Shown here in pieces: positions 1-10,918 of a DNA stretch of 64,000 nt. The notes beneath the pieces were generated by a model. That model was not told the DNA's origin. It saw nothing but the letters and a program-made list of their open reading frames with translations, and made no database searches. The DNA lies in contig NZ_CP121695.1 of the NCBI RefSeq assembly GCF_029761915.1, positions 6,229,501-6,293,500 of the forward strand, given 5' to 3'. The stretch is from Bradyrhizobium sp. CB1650. Lineage in GTDB: Bacteria > Pseudomonadota > Alphaproteobacteria > Rhizobiales > Xanthobacteraceae. Made by a program: the position numbers and the translations under genes. The first letter of the stretch is position 1. Each line of letters opens with the position of its first letter.

Positions 1-204
1 GGCATTGAGACCCTTGGCATTGGGCACGGTCACCGCGACGCTGGGAACGGCCTGGTCGTCGGTCCATTCCTTCAGCTTGGAGCCTTGTTCTTCGCGGGCG
101 CGGATACCGGTGCCGACGACGAGGCCTGCCGCAATCAGTGCCACCACGCCGAAGATGCCCAGTTTCCGGCGCGACACCGGCGAGCGGGGTTCAGTGGGCG
201 ACAT
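1..204 (-). CDS. RND efflux periplasmic adaptor subunit (partial, N-terminus only)
   Basis: Only the first 68 codons lie in the window; the gene continues off the left edge. The product begins MSPTEPRSPVSRRKLGIFG, followed by one hydrophobic segment (about residues 16-32), as in the membrane-anchored N-terminus of HlyD/AcrA-type adaptors, which bridge an inner-membrane RND pump and an outer-membrane channel. The identification rests mainly on position: the reading frame starts 14 bases inside the 3' end of the downstream-lying... that is, preceding, RND pump gene on the same strand, so the two are translationally coupled. The order pump-then-adaptor reverses the more common acrA-acrB order. 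Confidence 0.7.
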   Translation of the reverse strand, partial: MSPTEPRSPVSRRKLGIFGVVALIAAGLVVGTGIRAREEQGSKLKEWTDDQAVPSVAVTVPNAKGLNA

Positions 205-3200
205 GCGGAGTCTCCAATGGGGCGGCGGCTTTGGCGCCTTGTTTCTTGTGTACCATACTGAACACCACGGGAACAAACATCAGCGTGGCGAAAGTTGCAA
301 AGATCAGGCCGCCGATTACGGCGCGGCCAAGTGGCGCATTCTGCTCGCCGCCCTCTCCCAGCCCCAGGGCCATTGGCGCCATGCCGATGATCATGGCGAG
401 CGCCGTCATCAGCACCGGGCGGAACCGGACGAAGCCGGCTTCGAGCGCGGCCGCGACGGGATCGCCGAGCTCCTCATAGCGCTCGCGGGCGAAGGAGATC
501 ACGAGCACGCTGTTGGCGGTGGCAACGCCCATGCACATGATGGCGCCCGTGAGCGCCGGCACTGACAGCGTGGTCTCGGTCGTGAACAGCATCCAGACGA
601 TGCCGGCCAACGCAGCCGGCAGCGCCGTGATGATCACGAAAGGATCGGACCAGGACTGGAAGTTCACGACGATCAGGAAATAGATCAGCACGACGGCCCC
701 GAGCAGGCCGAACAACAGTCCGGTGAAGGCGCTGTTCATGGTCTGCACCTGACCGAGCAGCACGACGGAAGACCCCTTCGGCACTTCCTTGGCAGTGTCG
801 GCGATCACCTGACGCATATCCGCGGCGACCGCGCCGAGGTCTCGGCCCTGCGTCGTCGCGAAGATCTGCACCAGCGACTGAATGTCGTATTGCGACACCA
901 CCGCGCTCGATGTCGAGCGCTTGATGTCGGCGATGCCGCCGAGGATCGGCGACTGCGAATTGCCGGCCGCCGTGATCGGCAGCGTCTGCAGCGCGCTGAG
1001 CGAGTCGATCTGGTACTGCGGCGTCTGCATCACGATGGAGTAGGATACCCCGTTGTCCGGGTTGAGGTAGTAGGTCGGCGCCACCTGCGAGGAGCCCGCG
1101 AGATTGACCACGAGGCTGTTGGTGACGTCGCGCTCGGTCAGGCCGACATATTGCGCGCGGGTGCGGTCGACATCGATGTTGAAGGTCGGGTTGTTCGGCG
1201 ACTGCTGGATGCGTGCGTCGGCGACGCCCGGAATGCGGCGGACCTTTGCCAGCAGCTTGTTGGCATAGGCGAAGTTGGCATCGAGATTGGCACCGCGGAT
1301 CTGCAGGTCGATCGGCGCCGGCGCGCCGAAATTCAGGATCTGACTGACGATGTCGGCCGGCAGGAACGAGAAACTGACGCCGGGAAACAGCCGCGGCAAT
1401 TGCTCGCGCAGCACGCGCACATGCTCCTCGGTAGGCTTGTGACCCTCCTTCAGCTTGATCTGGATGTCGCCGTCCTGCGGGCCGATCACGCCGGTGTTGT
1501 TGTAGGTCATGTTGATGCCGGAGATCGGCATGCCGATGTTGTCGGTCAGCGTCTCGATCTCGCCCGGGACCAGCTTGCGGATCGCCTTCTGCACGTCGGC
1601 GAGCTGGTTGGCGGTCTCTTCCACGCGGGTGCCGACCTGGGTGCGGACGTGCATCAGGATGTTGCCGGCATCGACCGCGGGAAAGAAGTTGCGCCCGAGG
1701 AACGGCACCAGCGCGAACGATGCGCCGACCGCGCAGAGGAAGCCGATCACGAACACGGCGCGGTGTGCGAGCGCGAGGCTCAGCAGGCCGCGATAGCCGC
1801 CGCGGAGGCGCTCGAACCGCGCCTCGAAACCGCGCTGGAACCACACGAAGGGATTGCGCGATTTCGGCGGCGCGCCCTCGTGATGGACGTGCGCCTGCAA
1901 CAGGTAGTTCGCCATGGTCGGCACCAGCGTGCGCGACAGGATGAACGACCAGATCATCGCGAACATCACGGCTTCGGCCATCGGCACGAACAGGAAGCGC
2001 GCGACGCCGTTGAGGAAGAACATCGGCACGAATACGATGCAGATGCAGAGCAGCGAGACGAAGGCCGGCGTCACGATCTGGTTGGCGCCGTCGAGGATCG
2101 ACTGCTCGACCGGCTTGCCCTGCTCCAGATGGTAGTTGATGTTCTCGATCGTCACGGTGGCGTCGTCGACGAGGATACCGACCGCGAGCGCGAGACCGCC
2201 GAGCGTCATGATATTGAGCGTCTCGCCGATCGCCGAGAGCATGATGATCGCGCCCAGCACCGACAGCGGAATCGAGACTGCGATGATGATGGTCGAACGC
2301 CAGCTTCCGAGGAACAGCAGGATCATGACGCTGGTGAGCAGCGCCGCGATCACGCCTTCGAAGGCGACGCCTTGAATCGCGCCGCGGACGAACACCGACT
2401 GGTCGCCGATGAATCCGACCTTCAGCGCGTCCGGTAGCTGGTCCTTGACGTCGATGACCTTCTGCTTGATGCCGGCGATGATGTCGAGCGTCGAGGTGGC
2501 ACCGGCCTTCAGCACCATCATCAGCACCGAACGGTTGCCGTCGACGTGGACGATGTTGGTCTGCGGCGGATTGCCGTCTCTGACGGTTGCGACGTCGCGC
2601 ACATAGACCATCGCGCCGTTGACGGTCTTGATCGGCAGATTGCCGAGCTCGTCGATCCTGAGCGGCGAGTTGTTGAGCTGGATGTTGTACTCGAAGCTGC
2701 CGATCTTCTGCGTGCCGACCGGCGTGATCAGGTTTTGCGCCGCGAGCGCGTTCGCCACGTCCTGACCCGAGAGGCCGCGAGCCTGGAGCGCCGTCGGGTT
2801 GAGATCGATCTGGATCTGCCGTTGCTTGCCGCCAAACGGATAGGGGATCGCCGCTCCGGGCACGGTGACCAGCGGCGTGCGCAACTGGTTGATGCCGAGG
2901 TCGGCGAGGTTCTGCTCGGTGAGCCCCTCGCCCGACAGCGCCACCTGGATGATCGGCACGGTGGACGCCGAGTAGTTGAGGATCAGCGGCGGGGTCGCGC
3001 CCGGCGGCATCTGCTTCAGCAGCGTCTGCGAGATCGCGGTAACCTGCGCGTTCGCAGTGCGGATGTCGACATTGGGCTGGAAGAAGATCTTGATGATGCC
3101 GACGCCGTTATAGGAGTTGGCGACGATGTGCTCGATGTCGTTGACGGTGGTCGTCAGCGCGCGCTGGAACGGCGTGGTGATGCGGCCCGACATCTGGTCC

Positions 3201-3370
3201 GGCGGCAGGCCCGTGTACTGCCAGACCACGCCGATCACGGGAATGCGGATATCCGGGAAGATGTCGGTCGGCGTCCGCAGCGCGGCGAGCGGTCCGATGA
3301 TCAGAAGCAGCAGCGCGAGCACGATGAAAGTATACGGCCGGCTCAGGGCAATACGGACCAGAGCTATCAT
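191..3370 (-). CDS. RND (AcrB/HAE1-type) multidrug efflux inner-membrane pump
   Basis: The 1059-residue product has the normal length and layout of an AcrB-type proton-driven efflux pump: an N-terminal transmembrane helix, a large periplasmic porter domain, helices 2-6, a second porter domain and helices 7-12. The proton-relay Asp pair is visible in TM4 as GILVDDATVTIEN (D402, D403). A typical FPDIRIPVIGV stretch follows TM1. The gene overlaps the downstream adaptor gene by 14 bases. The ATG at 3370 lacks a strong Shine-Dalgarno sequence. A hairpin (3402-3430) lies about 30 bases upstream of it in the leader. The substrate cannot be read from sequence. Confidence 0.93.
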   Translation of the reverse strand: MIALVRIALSRPYTFIVLALLLLIIGPLAALRTPTDIFPDIRIPVIGVVWQYTGLPPDQMSGRITTPFQRALTTTVNDIEHIVANSYNGVGIIKIFFQPNVDIRTANAQVTAISQTLLKQMPPGATPPLILNYSASTVPIIQVALSGEGLTEQNLADLGINQLRTPLVTVPGAAIPYPFGGKQRQIQIDLNPTALQARGLSGQDVANALAAQNLITPVGTQKIGSFEYNIQLNNSPLRIDELGNLPIKTVNGAMVYVRDVATVRDGNPPQTNIVHVDGNRSVLMMVLKAGATSTLDIIAGIKQKVIDVKDQLPDALKVGFIGDQSVFVRGAIQGVAFEGVIAALLTSVMILLFLGSWRSTIIIAVSIPLSVLGAIIMLSAIGETLNIMTLGGLALAVGILVDDATVTIENINYHLEQGKPVEQSILDGANQIVTPAFVSLLCICIVFVPMFFLNGVARFLFVPMAEAVMFAMIWSFILSRTLVPTMANYLLQAHVHHEGAPPKSRNPFVWFQRGFEARFERLRGGYRGLLSLALAHRAVFVIGFLCAVGASFALVPFLGRNFFPAVDAGNILMHVRTQVGTRVEETANQLADVQKAIRKLVPGEIETLTDNIGMPISGINMTYNNTGVIGPQDGDIQIKLKEGHKPTEEHVRVLREQLPRLFPGVSFSFLPADIVSQILNFGAPAPIDLQIRGANLDANFAYANKLLAKVRRIPGVADARIQQSPNNPTFNIDVDRTRAQYVGLTERDVTNSLVVNLAGSSQVAPTYYLNPDNGVSYSIVMQTPQYQIDSLSALQTLPITAAGNSQSPILGGIADIKRSTSSAVVSQYDIQSLVQIFATTQGRDLGAVAADMRQVIADTAKEVPKGSSVVLLGQVQTMNSAFTGLLFGLLGAVVLIYFLIVVNFQSWSDPFVIITALPAALAGIVWMLFTTETTLSVPALTGAIMCMGVATANSVLVISFARERYEELGDPVAAALEAGFVRFRPVLMTALAMIIGMAPMALGLGEGGEQNAPLGRAVIGGLIFATFATLMFVPVVFSMVHKKQGAKAAAPLETPHVAH

Positions 3371-3401
3371 TCGCCAGGCAAATCCGGGTCAAGCGAGGAA
3401 G

Positions 3402-3430
3402 AAGGAATCCGCCCCCCGCGGGGATTCCTT
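3402..3430. other. Hairpin in the leader of the RND pump gene
   Basis: The arms AAGGAATCC (3402-3410) and GGATTCCTT (3422-3430) are perfect inverted repeats around a C/G-rich loop. On the minus strand the hairpin sits about 31 bases upstream of the pump start codon. It could be a repressor operator, an RNA leader structure or a remnant of an intergenic repeat. No T-run follows, so it is not a convincing terminator. Confidence 0.4.
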
Positions 3431-3551
3431 ATCTCCCTTTACCCGGACACTGCCGGAAGCGCCAACGCGAAGCGGCGTCGCGCCATTCAATTCCCTGCTA
3501 CCGCACTGCGGAATGAGCATCGCAGCCATGCGATAGGGGACACATCACGGT

Positions 3552-3578
3552 GTCGTCCCAAGCGAAGGCCGGGACGAC
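3552..3578. repeat. Short intergenic palindrome (GTCGTCCC type)
   Basis: GTCGTCCC (3552-3559) and GGGACGAC (3571-3578) form a perfect 8-bp inverted repeat with an 11-base loop. It lies between the 3' end of the chemotaxis gene and the start of the RND operon. The same kind of G/C palindrome is seen at 19486-19536, so it probably belongs to a dispersed repeat family. The remaining bases of 3371-3609 show nothing else recognisable. Confidence 0.5.
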
Positions 3579-3609
3579 GTTGAGATACAGCGAACGCAAC
3601 CTTGGCAGA

Positions 3610-5301
3610 TCACGCCGCGCGGACATTGGTCAGGAACTTGCCGACCTCGGTCTGCAGCCGGCTCGAATCATTCGACAGCATTTGCGCCGCCGACAGCACC
3701 TGCGAGGACGCCGTCCCGGTCTCGGTCGCGCCACGCTGCACGTCGGTGATGTTGGAGGACACCTGCTGGGTGCCTTGCGCCGCCTGCTGCACGTTGCGGG
3801 CGATCTCCTGGGTCGCCGCGCCCTGCTCTTCCACCGCCGCGGCGATGGCCGAGGAGATTTCCGACAGACGCTCGATGGTCGAGGAGATCTCCTTGATGGC
3901 CCCGACCGAGTCGTTGGTCGCCGCCTGGATGCCCGCGATCTGCTGGCCGATCTCGCCGGTCGCTTTCGCGGTCTGCTCGGCGAGCGCCTTCACTTCGGAC
4001 GCCACCACCGCGAAGCCGCGGCCGGCCTCGCCTGCGCGCGCCGCTTCGATGGTCGCGTTCAGCGCCAGGAGATTGGTCTGGCCGGCAATGGTGTTGATCA
4101 ACTCGACGACGTCGCCGATGCGTGAGGCCGCCTTGGAGAGCTCGCTGACGCGATCGGTGGTGGCGCGCGCCTGGCCGACGGCATCACCCGCCATCCGCGC
4201 CGATTCCTGCACTTGGCGGCTGATCTCGCCGACCGAGGAGGCCATCTCCTCGGTCGCCGACGCAACCGACTGCACATTGGTGGAGGCTTCTTCCGACGCC
4301 GCCGCAACAGTGGTCGCCATCTTCTGCGAGCGGTCGGCGGTCGAGGTCAGCGTCGAGGCCGAGGCTTCGAGCTGGGTCGATGCCGACGACACGGTCTGAA
4401 CGATCTCGCCGATCATCGACTCGAATTCGCGAGTGATGTTGTCGACGCGGCGGCCGCGCTCGATCTTGGCCTCGGCGTCGCGGGCGGCGGCCTCGTCGGC
4501 CGCCTTCTTGGCGATCAACGCCTCCTTGAAGACCTGGAGCACGTCGGCCATAGCGCCGATCTCGGTCTTCTCGCCCCGATGCGGGACCTCCGCGGCCAGG
4601 TCGCCCTTGCCCAGCGCCTGCATCGGCGCGGTGATGGAGTTGATGCCGCTGGAGACGTCGTGAACGAGATAGAAACTGACGGCGATACCGACCACGACGG
4701 CCATACCGAGAATGATCGCAACGAGCACGAACGCATTGAAGTAGGTGTCGGCGGCATCGGCAGCGGCCTGATCAGCACCCTTGTTATTCAGCTCGATATC
4801 CTTGCGCAGGATTTCATCCGCGGCGAGGCCGATCTTGTTGACCTTTTGAGTGTTGAGCTCGTGCGCCTCGTGCGGAATCTTGCCGGCTTCCTTGCGCGAG
4901 AGCGCCATGACTTCCTGGGTGCCCCGCTTGTACTCTTCCCAGGTCTTCGACCACTCGTTATAGAGCGCCCGCTCCTCGGGAGAGGTGATCATGCTCTCGT
5001 AGGTCTGGCGGAACTTGGTATTCGCCTCGACCACGGTTGCCAGAATCTTCTCCGCCGCAAGCTTTTCCTCGAGCGTCTCCGACAACATGTGCTCGCGGAT
5101 CACGTTGCGGTAAGTGATGACGCCGGCACGGAGATCGCCGATCACTCGCACACTGGGCATCCAGTTCGTGGTGATGTCGACCGTCTTGGCGTTGATCGAC
5201 CGCATTTTCATGACGGCGAGCAGGCCCATGCCGGTCATCGCGACCAGCAGGAGCGCCACGACGCTGATGATCTTGGCGCGAATGGAAATCTTGGCAAACA
5301 T
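3610..5301 (-). CDS. Methyl-accepting chemotaxis protein
   Basis: The 563-residue transducer has a TM helix at about 9-30, a periplasmic four-helix-type sensor region (about 31-190), a second TM helix, a HAMP domain following TM2, and a long cytoplasmic coiled coil. The highly conserved signalling tip includes [19 protein letters not shown] and [17 protein letters not shown], the CheA/CheW contact zone. The start at 5301 ([10 protein letters not shown]) places TM1 at the N-terminus; an in-frame ATG 33 codons upstream would add an unconvincing non-hydrophobic leader. The gene is monocistronic, and 5302-5470 upstream would hold its promoter. The ligand is not predictable. No che genes are nearby. 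Confidence 0.93.
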   Translation of the reverse strand: MFAKISIRAKIISVVALLLVAMTGMGLLAVMKMRSINAKTVDITTNWMPSVRVIGDLRAGVITYRNVIREHMLSETLEEKLAAEKILATVVEANTKFRQTYESMITSPEERALYNEWSKTWEEYKRGTQEVMALSRKEAGKIPHEAHELNTQKVNKIGLAADEILRKDIELNNKGADQAAADAADTYFNAFVLVAIILGMAVVVGIAVSFYLVHDVSSGINSITAPMQALGKGDLAAEVPHRGEKTEIGAMADVLQVFKEALIAKKAADEAAARDAEAKIERGRRVDNITREFESMIGEIVQTVSSASTQLEASASTLTSTADRSQKMATTVAAASEEASTNVQSVASATEEMASSVGEISRQVQESARMAGDAVGQARATTDRVSELSKAASRIGDVVELINTIAGQTNLLALNATIEAARAGEAGRGFAVVASEVKALAEQTAKATGEIGQQIAGIQAATNDSVGAIKEISSTIERLSEISSAIAAAVEEQGAATQEIARNVQQAAQGTQQVSSNITDVQRGATETGTASSQVLSAAQMLSNDSSRLQTEVGKFLTNVRAA

Positions 5302-5470
5302 GATCAGGTCTCGTTGTGCAGGCGCGGGCGCGCATCCGGAAGCTGTAAGAATCAAACAAAGGGAGCAGCGCCGACATTTGACCGCAGAGCACCTGCGCAA
5401 ATGTTAACTACAACTCCGTACGAGTACCGAAGCCGAAAGAAATGAACAGGCGGCTAAGAGTGCTCTGCGC

Positions 5471-6760
5471 TCAGCGCATGAGCCTAAGCGCGTCGGAGAA
5501 AAACTCCGGTCCGCCGAAGTTGCCCGACTTCAGCGCGAGCAGCATGTCGCCCACACCAGCGCCAACCGCGCGCAGGACGGGCACGCCGGCGGCGATCTCC
5601 GCGCCGACCAGAAAGCCGGGAATCTTCAGGCGATCGACGACGGCGCCGGAGGTCTCGCCGCCGGCCACGATCAGGCGCCGAACGCCTGCTTTCACCAGGC
5701 TCTCGGCAATGTCCGCCATGGCGTGCTCGATCGCGTGACCGGCGGCGTCGCGACCGTGACGCGCCTGCAATGCTGCGACCTGATCCGGTGTCGCGCTCGA
5801 CGCGATCAGGATCGGACCGTCGGCGAGCCGCGGCTTGGCCCAGGCCAACGCGCGCTGCGCTTCGTCCTTGCCCGTAATAATACGATCCGGGTCAAGATGG
5901 AGCACCGGCATGATGGCTTCGGCCTTGGCGATCTGCTGCAGCGTCGCCTGGGAGCAGCTTCCGGCAAGGCAAGCCGCAGGTCCGCCGACCACGGCGCCCG
6001 CCGCACCGCCGGCCGCGGTCGATTTGACCTTGCCTGTCGAGACGAGCGCCCGCGCCAGTCCGAGGCCGATGCCGGAGGCGCCGACCGAGAGCCGATGTTC
6101 GGCGGCGACGAGGCCGATGGTCTCGAGATCTCGATCGAACACGGCATCGATGATCGTAGCACCGATGCCCTTGCCCGACAGCTCGGTCAGCCGCGCCCGC
6201 ACGGCATCCGCGCCGCGAGTGACGGTCGCAAGGTCGACGAGGCCGACTTGAGTCCTGCTCTGGCGCGCCAGCACGCGCACCAGGTTGGAGTCGTGCATGG
6301 GGTTGAGCGGATGATCCTTCAGCGGGCTCTCGTTGAGCGGCACGGCGCCGACGAACAGATTGGCCTGGTAGACGGTGCGTCCGGTCTCCGGGAAGGCCGG
6401 CGTCACCAGCACGATCGCTTCGCCGCAATCGGTACGCAGCGCATCCATCACCGGGCCGATGTTGCCGGCATCGGTGGAATCGAAGGTCGAGCAGATCTTG
6501 AAGAGGACGTGACGCGCCCCGCGACCGCGCAGCCATGCCTCCGCCGCGCGCGAGCGCGACACGGCAAGACCCGCTTCGATCGAGCGGCTCTTCAGCGACA
6601 CCACGACGGCGTCGACCTCGGGCAGCGCCAGGTCGTCGGCGGGCACGCCGATGGTCTGCACGGTGCGCAGGCCCGCGCGCGTCAGCGTGTTGGCGAGATC
6701 GGAGGCGCCGGTGTAGTCGTCGGCGATGCAGCCAAGAGAAATTTGCGCTGCAAGCGTCAC
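5471..6760 (-). CDS. otnK: 3-oxo-tetronate 4-kinase (four-carbon acid sugar kinase, DUF1537)
   Basis: The 429-residue product has the two DUF1537 halves: an N-terminal substrate domain opening with GCIADDYTGASDLA and a C-terminal nucleotide-binding domain with VAGGETSGAVV. The family phosphorylates four-carbon sugar acids. The assignment to 3-oxo-tetronate rests on context: the gene is last in an operon with an OtnI-type isomerase (4-base overlap) and an LtnD-type dehydrogenase, and otnC is divergent. The product would be 3-oxo-tetronate 4-phosphate, which OtnC decarboxylates to dihydroxyacetone phosphate. The choice of L- versus D-threonate as the starting substrate is inferred, not seen. 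Confidence 0.87.
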   Translation of the reverse strand: MTLAAQISLGCIADDYTGASDLANTLTRAGLRTVQTIGVPADDLALPEVDAVVVSLKSRSIEAGLAVSRSRAAEAWLRGRGARHVLFKICSTFDSTDAGNIGPVMDALRTDCGEAIVLVTPAFPETGRTVYQANLFVGAVPLNESPLKDHPLNPMHDSNLVRVLARQSRTQVGLVDLATVTRGADAVRARLTELSGKGIGATIIDAVFDRDLETIGLVAAEHRLSVGASGIGLGLARALVSTGKVKSTAAGGAAGAVVGGPAACLAGSCSQATLQQIAKAEAIMPVLHLDPDRIITGKDEAQRALAWAKPRLADGPILIASSATPDQVAALQARHGRDAAGHAIEHAMADIAESLVKAGVRRLIVAGGETSGAVVDRLKIPGFLVGAEIAAGVPVLRAVGAGVGDMLLALKSGNFGGPEFFSDALRLMR

Positions 6761-7539
6761 GGCTTCACTCCCGCATAGGGCTTGAACCAGGCGAGTCCGT
6801 CGGTGGTCTTGCCGCGCGGATTGTATTCGCAGCCAACGAAGCCGGGATAGCCGAGCCGGTCGAGTTCAGTGAACAGGAACGGATAGTTCAGCTCCTCGCC
6901 GTCGGGCTCGTTGCGCGAGGGAATGCTGGCGATCTGGACGTGGCCGATGATCGGCATCATCTCGCGCAGGCGCATCGTCACGTCGCCATGGATGATCTGG
7001 CAGTGATAGATGTCAAACTGGAGCTTCAGATTGGGGAGCCTCAACTCCTGGACGACGTCGCGCGCGAAGCCGAAATCGTTGAGGAAATAACCGGGCACGT
7101 TGCGCGAGTTGATCGGCTCGATCACGATGTCGATGCCGTGCGGCCCGAAGAATTCCGCGGCCCACGCTACCGACTTGTAGAACGCCTCGATCGCAAGGCG
7201 ATCGCCGCGGTTGGCGATGCCGGCCATCAGGTGCAGGCGCTTGACGCCGGTCGCCTTGGCGTAAGGCAGCGCCGTCTCGAGGCTCTGCTTGAGATCGGCA
7301 AAGCGCGCCGGCAACGCCGCAAAGCCCTTCTCGCCGGCATTCCAGTCGCCCGGCGGCAGGTTGAAGAGGGCCTGCGTCAGGCCGTTGCGCTTGAGCCGTT
7401 CGCCGACTTCCTCGGCCGGATGCTCGTAAGGGAAGAGGAATTCGACCGCGGTAAAGCCAGCTTGCGCGGCGGCATCGAAGCGGTCGAGGAACGGCACCTC
7501 GGTGAACATCATCGAGAGATTGGCGGCAAAACGGGGCAT
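6757..7539 (-). CDS. otnI: 2-oxo-tetronate isomerase (hydroxypyruvate isomerase family)
   Basis: The 260-residue TIM-barrel protein of the Hyi/xylose-isomerase-like superfamily starts MPRFAANLSMMFTEVPF, typical of Hyi/OtnI. Conserved metal-ligand positions are visible in EPINSRN and in the QFDIYHCQI stretch. In the threonate pathway it converts 2-oxo-tetronate to 3-oxo-tetronate for OtnK. It sits between ltnD (14-base gap upstream) and otnK (4-base overlap), which favours OtnI over a stand-alone hydroxypyruvate isomerase. Length is normal for the family. Confidence 0.87.
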   Translation of the reverse strand: MPRFAANLSMMFTEVPFLDRFDAAAQAGFTAVEFLFPYEHPAEEVGERLKRNGLTQALFNLPPGDWNAGEKGFAALPARFADLKQSLETALPYAKATGVKRLHLMAGIANRGDRLAIEAFYKSVAWAAEFFGPHGIDIVIEPINSRNVPGYFLNDFGFARDVVQELRLPNLKLQFDIYHCQIIHGDVTMRLREMMPIIGHVQIASIPSRNEPDGEELNYPFLFTELDRLGYPGFVGCEYNPRGKTTDGLAWFKPYAGVKP

Positions 7540-7553
7540 CGGAATCCTCTTGC

Positions 7554-8471
7554 TTACTTGTCGCCGGGCAGTTTTACACCGGTCACCTGCGCGTACATCC
7601 GCGCCACCGACGCGTCATCGTCGCGGCCCATGCCGGCGGCGGCCGTCATCAGGAACATCTGGAGTGCGGCGGCGGAGACCGGCACCGGGAATCGGGCGCT
7701 CCGCGCCATGTCCTGGATGATGCCGAGATCCTTGACGAAGATCTCGACCGCGCTACGCGGCGCATAGTCGCCGTCGAGCACGTGCGGCATGCGGTTCTCG
7801 AACATCCAGGAATTGCCGGCCGAGGCCGTGATCACCTCATAGACCTTGCGGATGTCGAGGCCCTGCTTGGCCGCGAACGCCATCGCTTCGGAGGCGGCGG
7901 CGATGTGCACGCCGGCCAGGAGCTGGTTGATCATCTTGAAGGCGGCGCCTTGGCCTGCGGCATCGCCGAGTTCGTAGAGCTTTGCCGCCATGGCATCGAG
8001 CGCGGGACGCGCTTTGGCGAAGGCAGCGGGGCTGCCGGAAGCGAGAATCGTCAATTCGCCCTGCGCGGCACGCTGCGCGCCGCCGGAGATCGGCGCATCC
8101 AGATAGTGCCGTCCAGTCGCCTCGAGCTGCTTGGCCAGGCGCCGCGCCACGTCCGGATCCATAGTGGCGGAGGAGATAAAGACGCTATCCTTCGGCATGG
8201 TCTCGGCGGCGCCATCCTTGCCGAGCAGAATGGCCTCGGTCTGCGCGGCGTTGACGACGACGCTTACGACGATGTCGGCGCCTTTGGCTGCTTCGGCCGG
8301 TGTTTTGGCGCCTGCGCCGCCATCCCTGACAAAACGCGCCACCGCATCCGCGGAGACGTCGCAGCCCGTGACGGCAAAACCAGCGCGTTTCAGCGAGCTC
8401 GCCATGCCAAAGCCCATCGAGCCGAGCCCGATGACGGCAACACGCTGATTCTGTGAGGTGGAGGCGGACAT
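7554..8471 (-). CDS. ltnD: L-threonate dehydrogenase, beta-hydroxyacid dehydrogenase family
   Basis: The 305-residue NAD-dependent beta-hydroxyacid dehydrogenase has a Rossmann motif VIGLGSMGFG near residues 13-22, a substrate loop DAPISGGAQRAAQG (about 125-138), and the catalytic lysine in AAFKMINQ (K179). In the otn pathway LtnD oxidises threonate at C2 to 2-oxo-tetronate. The ATG at 8471 gives the Rossmann fold its usual N-terminal position; the open frame runs further upstream but would overlap the divergent otnC gene. It is the first gene of the ltnD-otnI-otnK operon. Confidence 0.88.
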   Translation of the reverse strand: MSASTSQNQRVAVIGLGSMGFGMASSLKRAGFAVTGCDVSADAVARFVRDGGAGAKTPAEAAKGADIVVSVVVNAAQTEAILLGKDGAAETMPKDSVFISSATMDPDVARRLAKQLEATGRHYLDAPISGGAQRAAQGELTILASGSPAAFAKARPALDAMAAKLYELGDAAGQGAAFKMINQLLAGVHIAAASEAMAFAAKQGLDIRKVYEVITASAGNSWMFENRMPHVLDGDYAPRSAVEIFVKDLGIIQDMARSARFPVPVSAAALQMFLMTAAAGMGRDDDASVARMYAQVTGVKLPGDK

Positions 8472-8576
8472 GCGACTGATCCTCTGGAACGTTCCCCGGT
8501 GGCCGGCTCTGGTCGACGGCTTGGCAAACCGAATATCACGGCTTGGCCGCGCTGCCAAAGCGTGAGACAAGCGGGC
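8472..8576. promoter_or_regulatory. Divergent promoter region between ltnD and otnC with candidate operator repeats
   Basis: The 105-base gap must hold both start regions. It contains a perfect palindrome GGAACGTTCC (8486-8495), a direct repeat CGGCTTGGC (8517-8525 and 8539-8547, 22 bases apart, two helical turns), and the inverted pair TTGGCA (8521-8526) / TGCCAA (8553-8558). No regulator gene is adjacent, so the binding protein is unknown. Confidence 0.45.
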
Positions 8577-9251
8577 ATGACGGGCATGAGCAACGAAACA
8601 CGGCTTCGCGAGGACATCTGCCGCTTCGGGCGCTCTTTGTTCGAGCGCGGGCTGACGCCGGGCTCCTCCGGAAATATCAGCGTCAAGCTGGATGACGGCG
8701 GCTGGCTGGTGACGCCGACCAATGCCTCGCTCGGCTTCCTCGATCCGTCGCGGCTCTCGCGGCTGGACGCGCAGCGCCGGTTGATCTCCGGCGACGCACC
8801 CACCAAGGAAGTTCCGCTGCACACCGCGCTCTATGACACGCGCGGGAGCGCACGCGCGATCGTGCATCTGCATTCGACCCATTCGGTCGCGCTGTCGATG
8901 CTGCCCGAGATCGACCCGCGCGCCGCGCTTCCGCCGATGACGGCCTATTATCTAATGAAATGCGGCGCCACTGCGCTCGTGCCCTATTGCCGGCCCGGCG
9001 ATCCGGCGGTGGCGGACGCGATCAAGGGACTGGCCGGCAAATACTCATCCGTGCTGCTCGCCAATCACGGCCCGGTGGTCGCCGGCGACACGCTGGAGGC
9101 GGCGGTATTCGCGACCGAGGAGTTGGAAGAGACGGCCAAGCTGTACCTGCTGTTGCGGGGGATGAATCCGCGCTATCTATCGCCGGAACAGGTGACGGAT
9201 CTCGTGAAGGTGTTCGGCGTCACGTTGCCGGAGCATGGGCACGGGCATTAA
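8577..9251 (+). CDS. otnC: 3-oxo-tetronate 4-phosphate decarboxylase (class II aldolase/adducin family)
   Basis: The 224-residue class II aldolase-family protein has the catalytic-acid region KEVPLH (E78), metal-binding histidines in HLHSTHS (H97, H99) and a third in ANHGPVV. OtnC decarboxylates 3-oxo-tetronate 4-phosphate to dihydroxyacetone phosphate, completing the route begun by the divergent ltnD-otnI-otnK operon. The start at ATG 8577 is favoured; an in-frame ATG at 8586 is the alternative. The C-terminus ends in HGHGH. Membership of the aldolase family is certain; the specific activity is inferred from context. Confidence 0.85.
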   Translation: MTGMSNETRLREDICRFGRSLFERGLTPGSSGNISVKLDDGGWLVTPTNASLGFLDPSRLSRLDAQRRLISGDAPTKEVPLHTALYDTRGSARAIVHLHSTHSVALSMLPEIDPRAALPPMTAYYLMKCGATALVPYCRPGDPAVADAIKGLAGKYSSVLLANHGPVVAGDTLEAAVFATEELEETAKLYLLLRGMNPRYLSPEQVTDLVKVFGVTLPEHGHGH

Positions 9252-9296
9252 GGCGAGCTGCCATGGACGAGATAGCATGGCCTCATCCACCCGCCG

Positions 9297-9457
9297 TCAT
9301 TCCCCGCGACCCGGCTACGCCAAGGCTTCGCCGGGGCTTCGGTCTAGAGGCGCCGAAGCTTTAGCGTAGACGGCAGGCGGGGAATTCCGTACGCCGCAGC
9401 CTCTCCGTATTCCATGACCGCCTCTGGAATACTGGATCGCCCGCCTTCGCGGGCGAT
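9297..9457. repeat. Intergenic palindromes between convergent otnC and livF
   Basis: GTCATTCCCCGC (9297-9308) is partly mirrored by GCGGGGAATTCC (9377-9388). A separate perfect hairpin ATCGCCCGC-CTTC-GCGGGCGAT lies at 9436-9457. Both genes end into this gap (9252-9495), so the hairpin may act as a bidirectional terminator, although there is no clear T-run. The composition matches the dispersed repeats elsewhere in the window. Confidence 0.5.
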
Positions 9458-9495
9458 GACAGCGATGGTGTTGCGCGGGCGTGCCGTGGTCTGGG

Positions 9496-10914
<1,419 letters not shown>

Positions 10915-10918
<4 letters not shown>

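Noticed and set aside
890..2437. 515-codon plus-strand frame opposite the RND pump
   Set aside because: Arg/His/Asp-rich composition, no family features, and a clear RND gene on the other strand.
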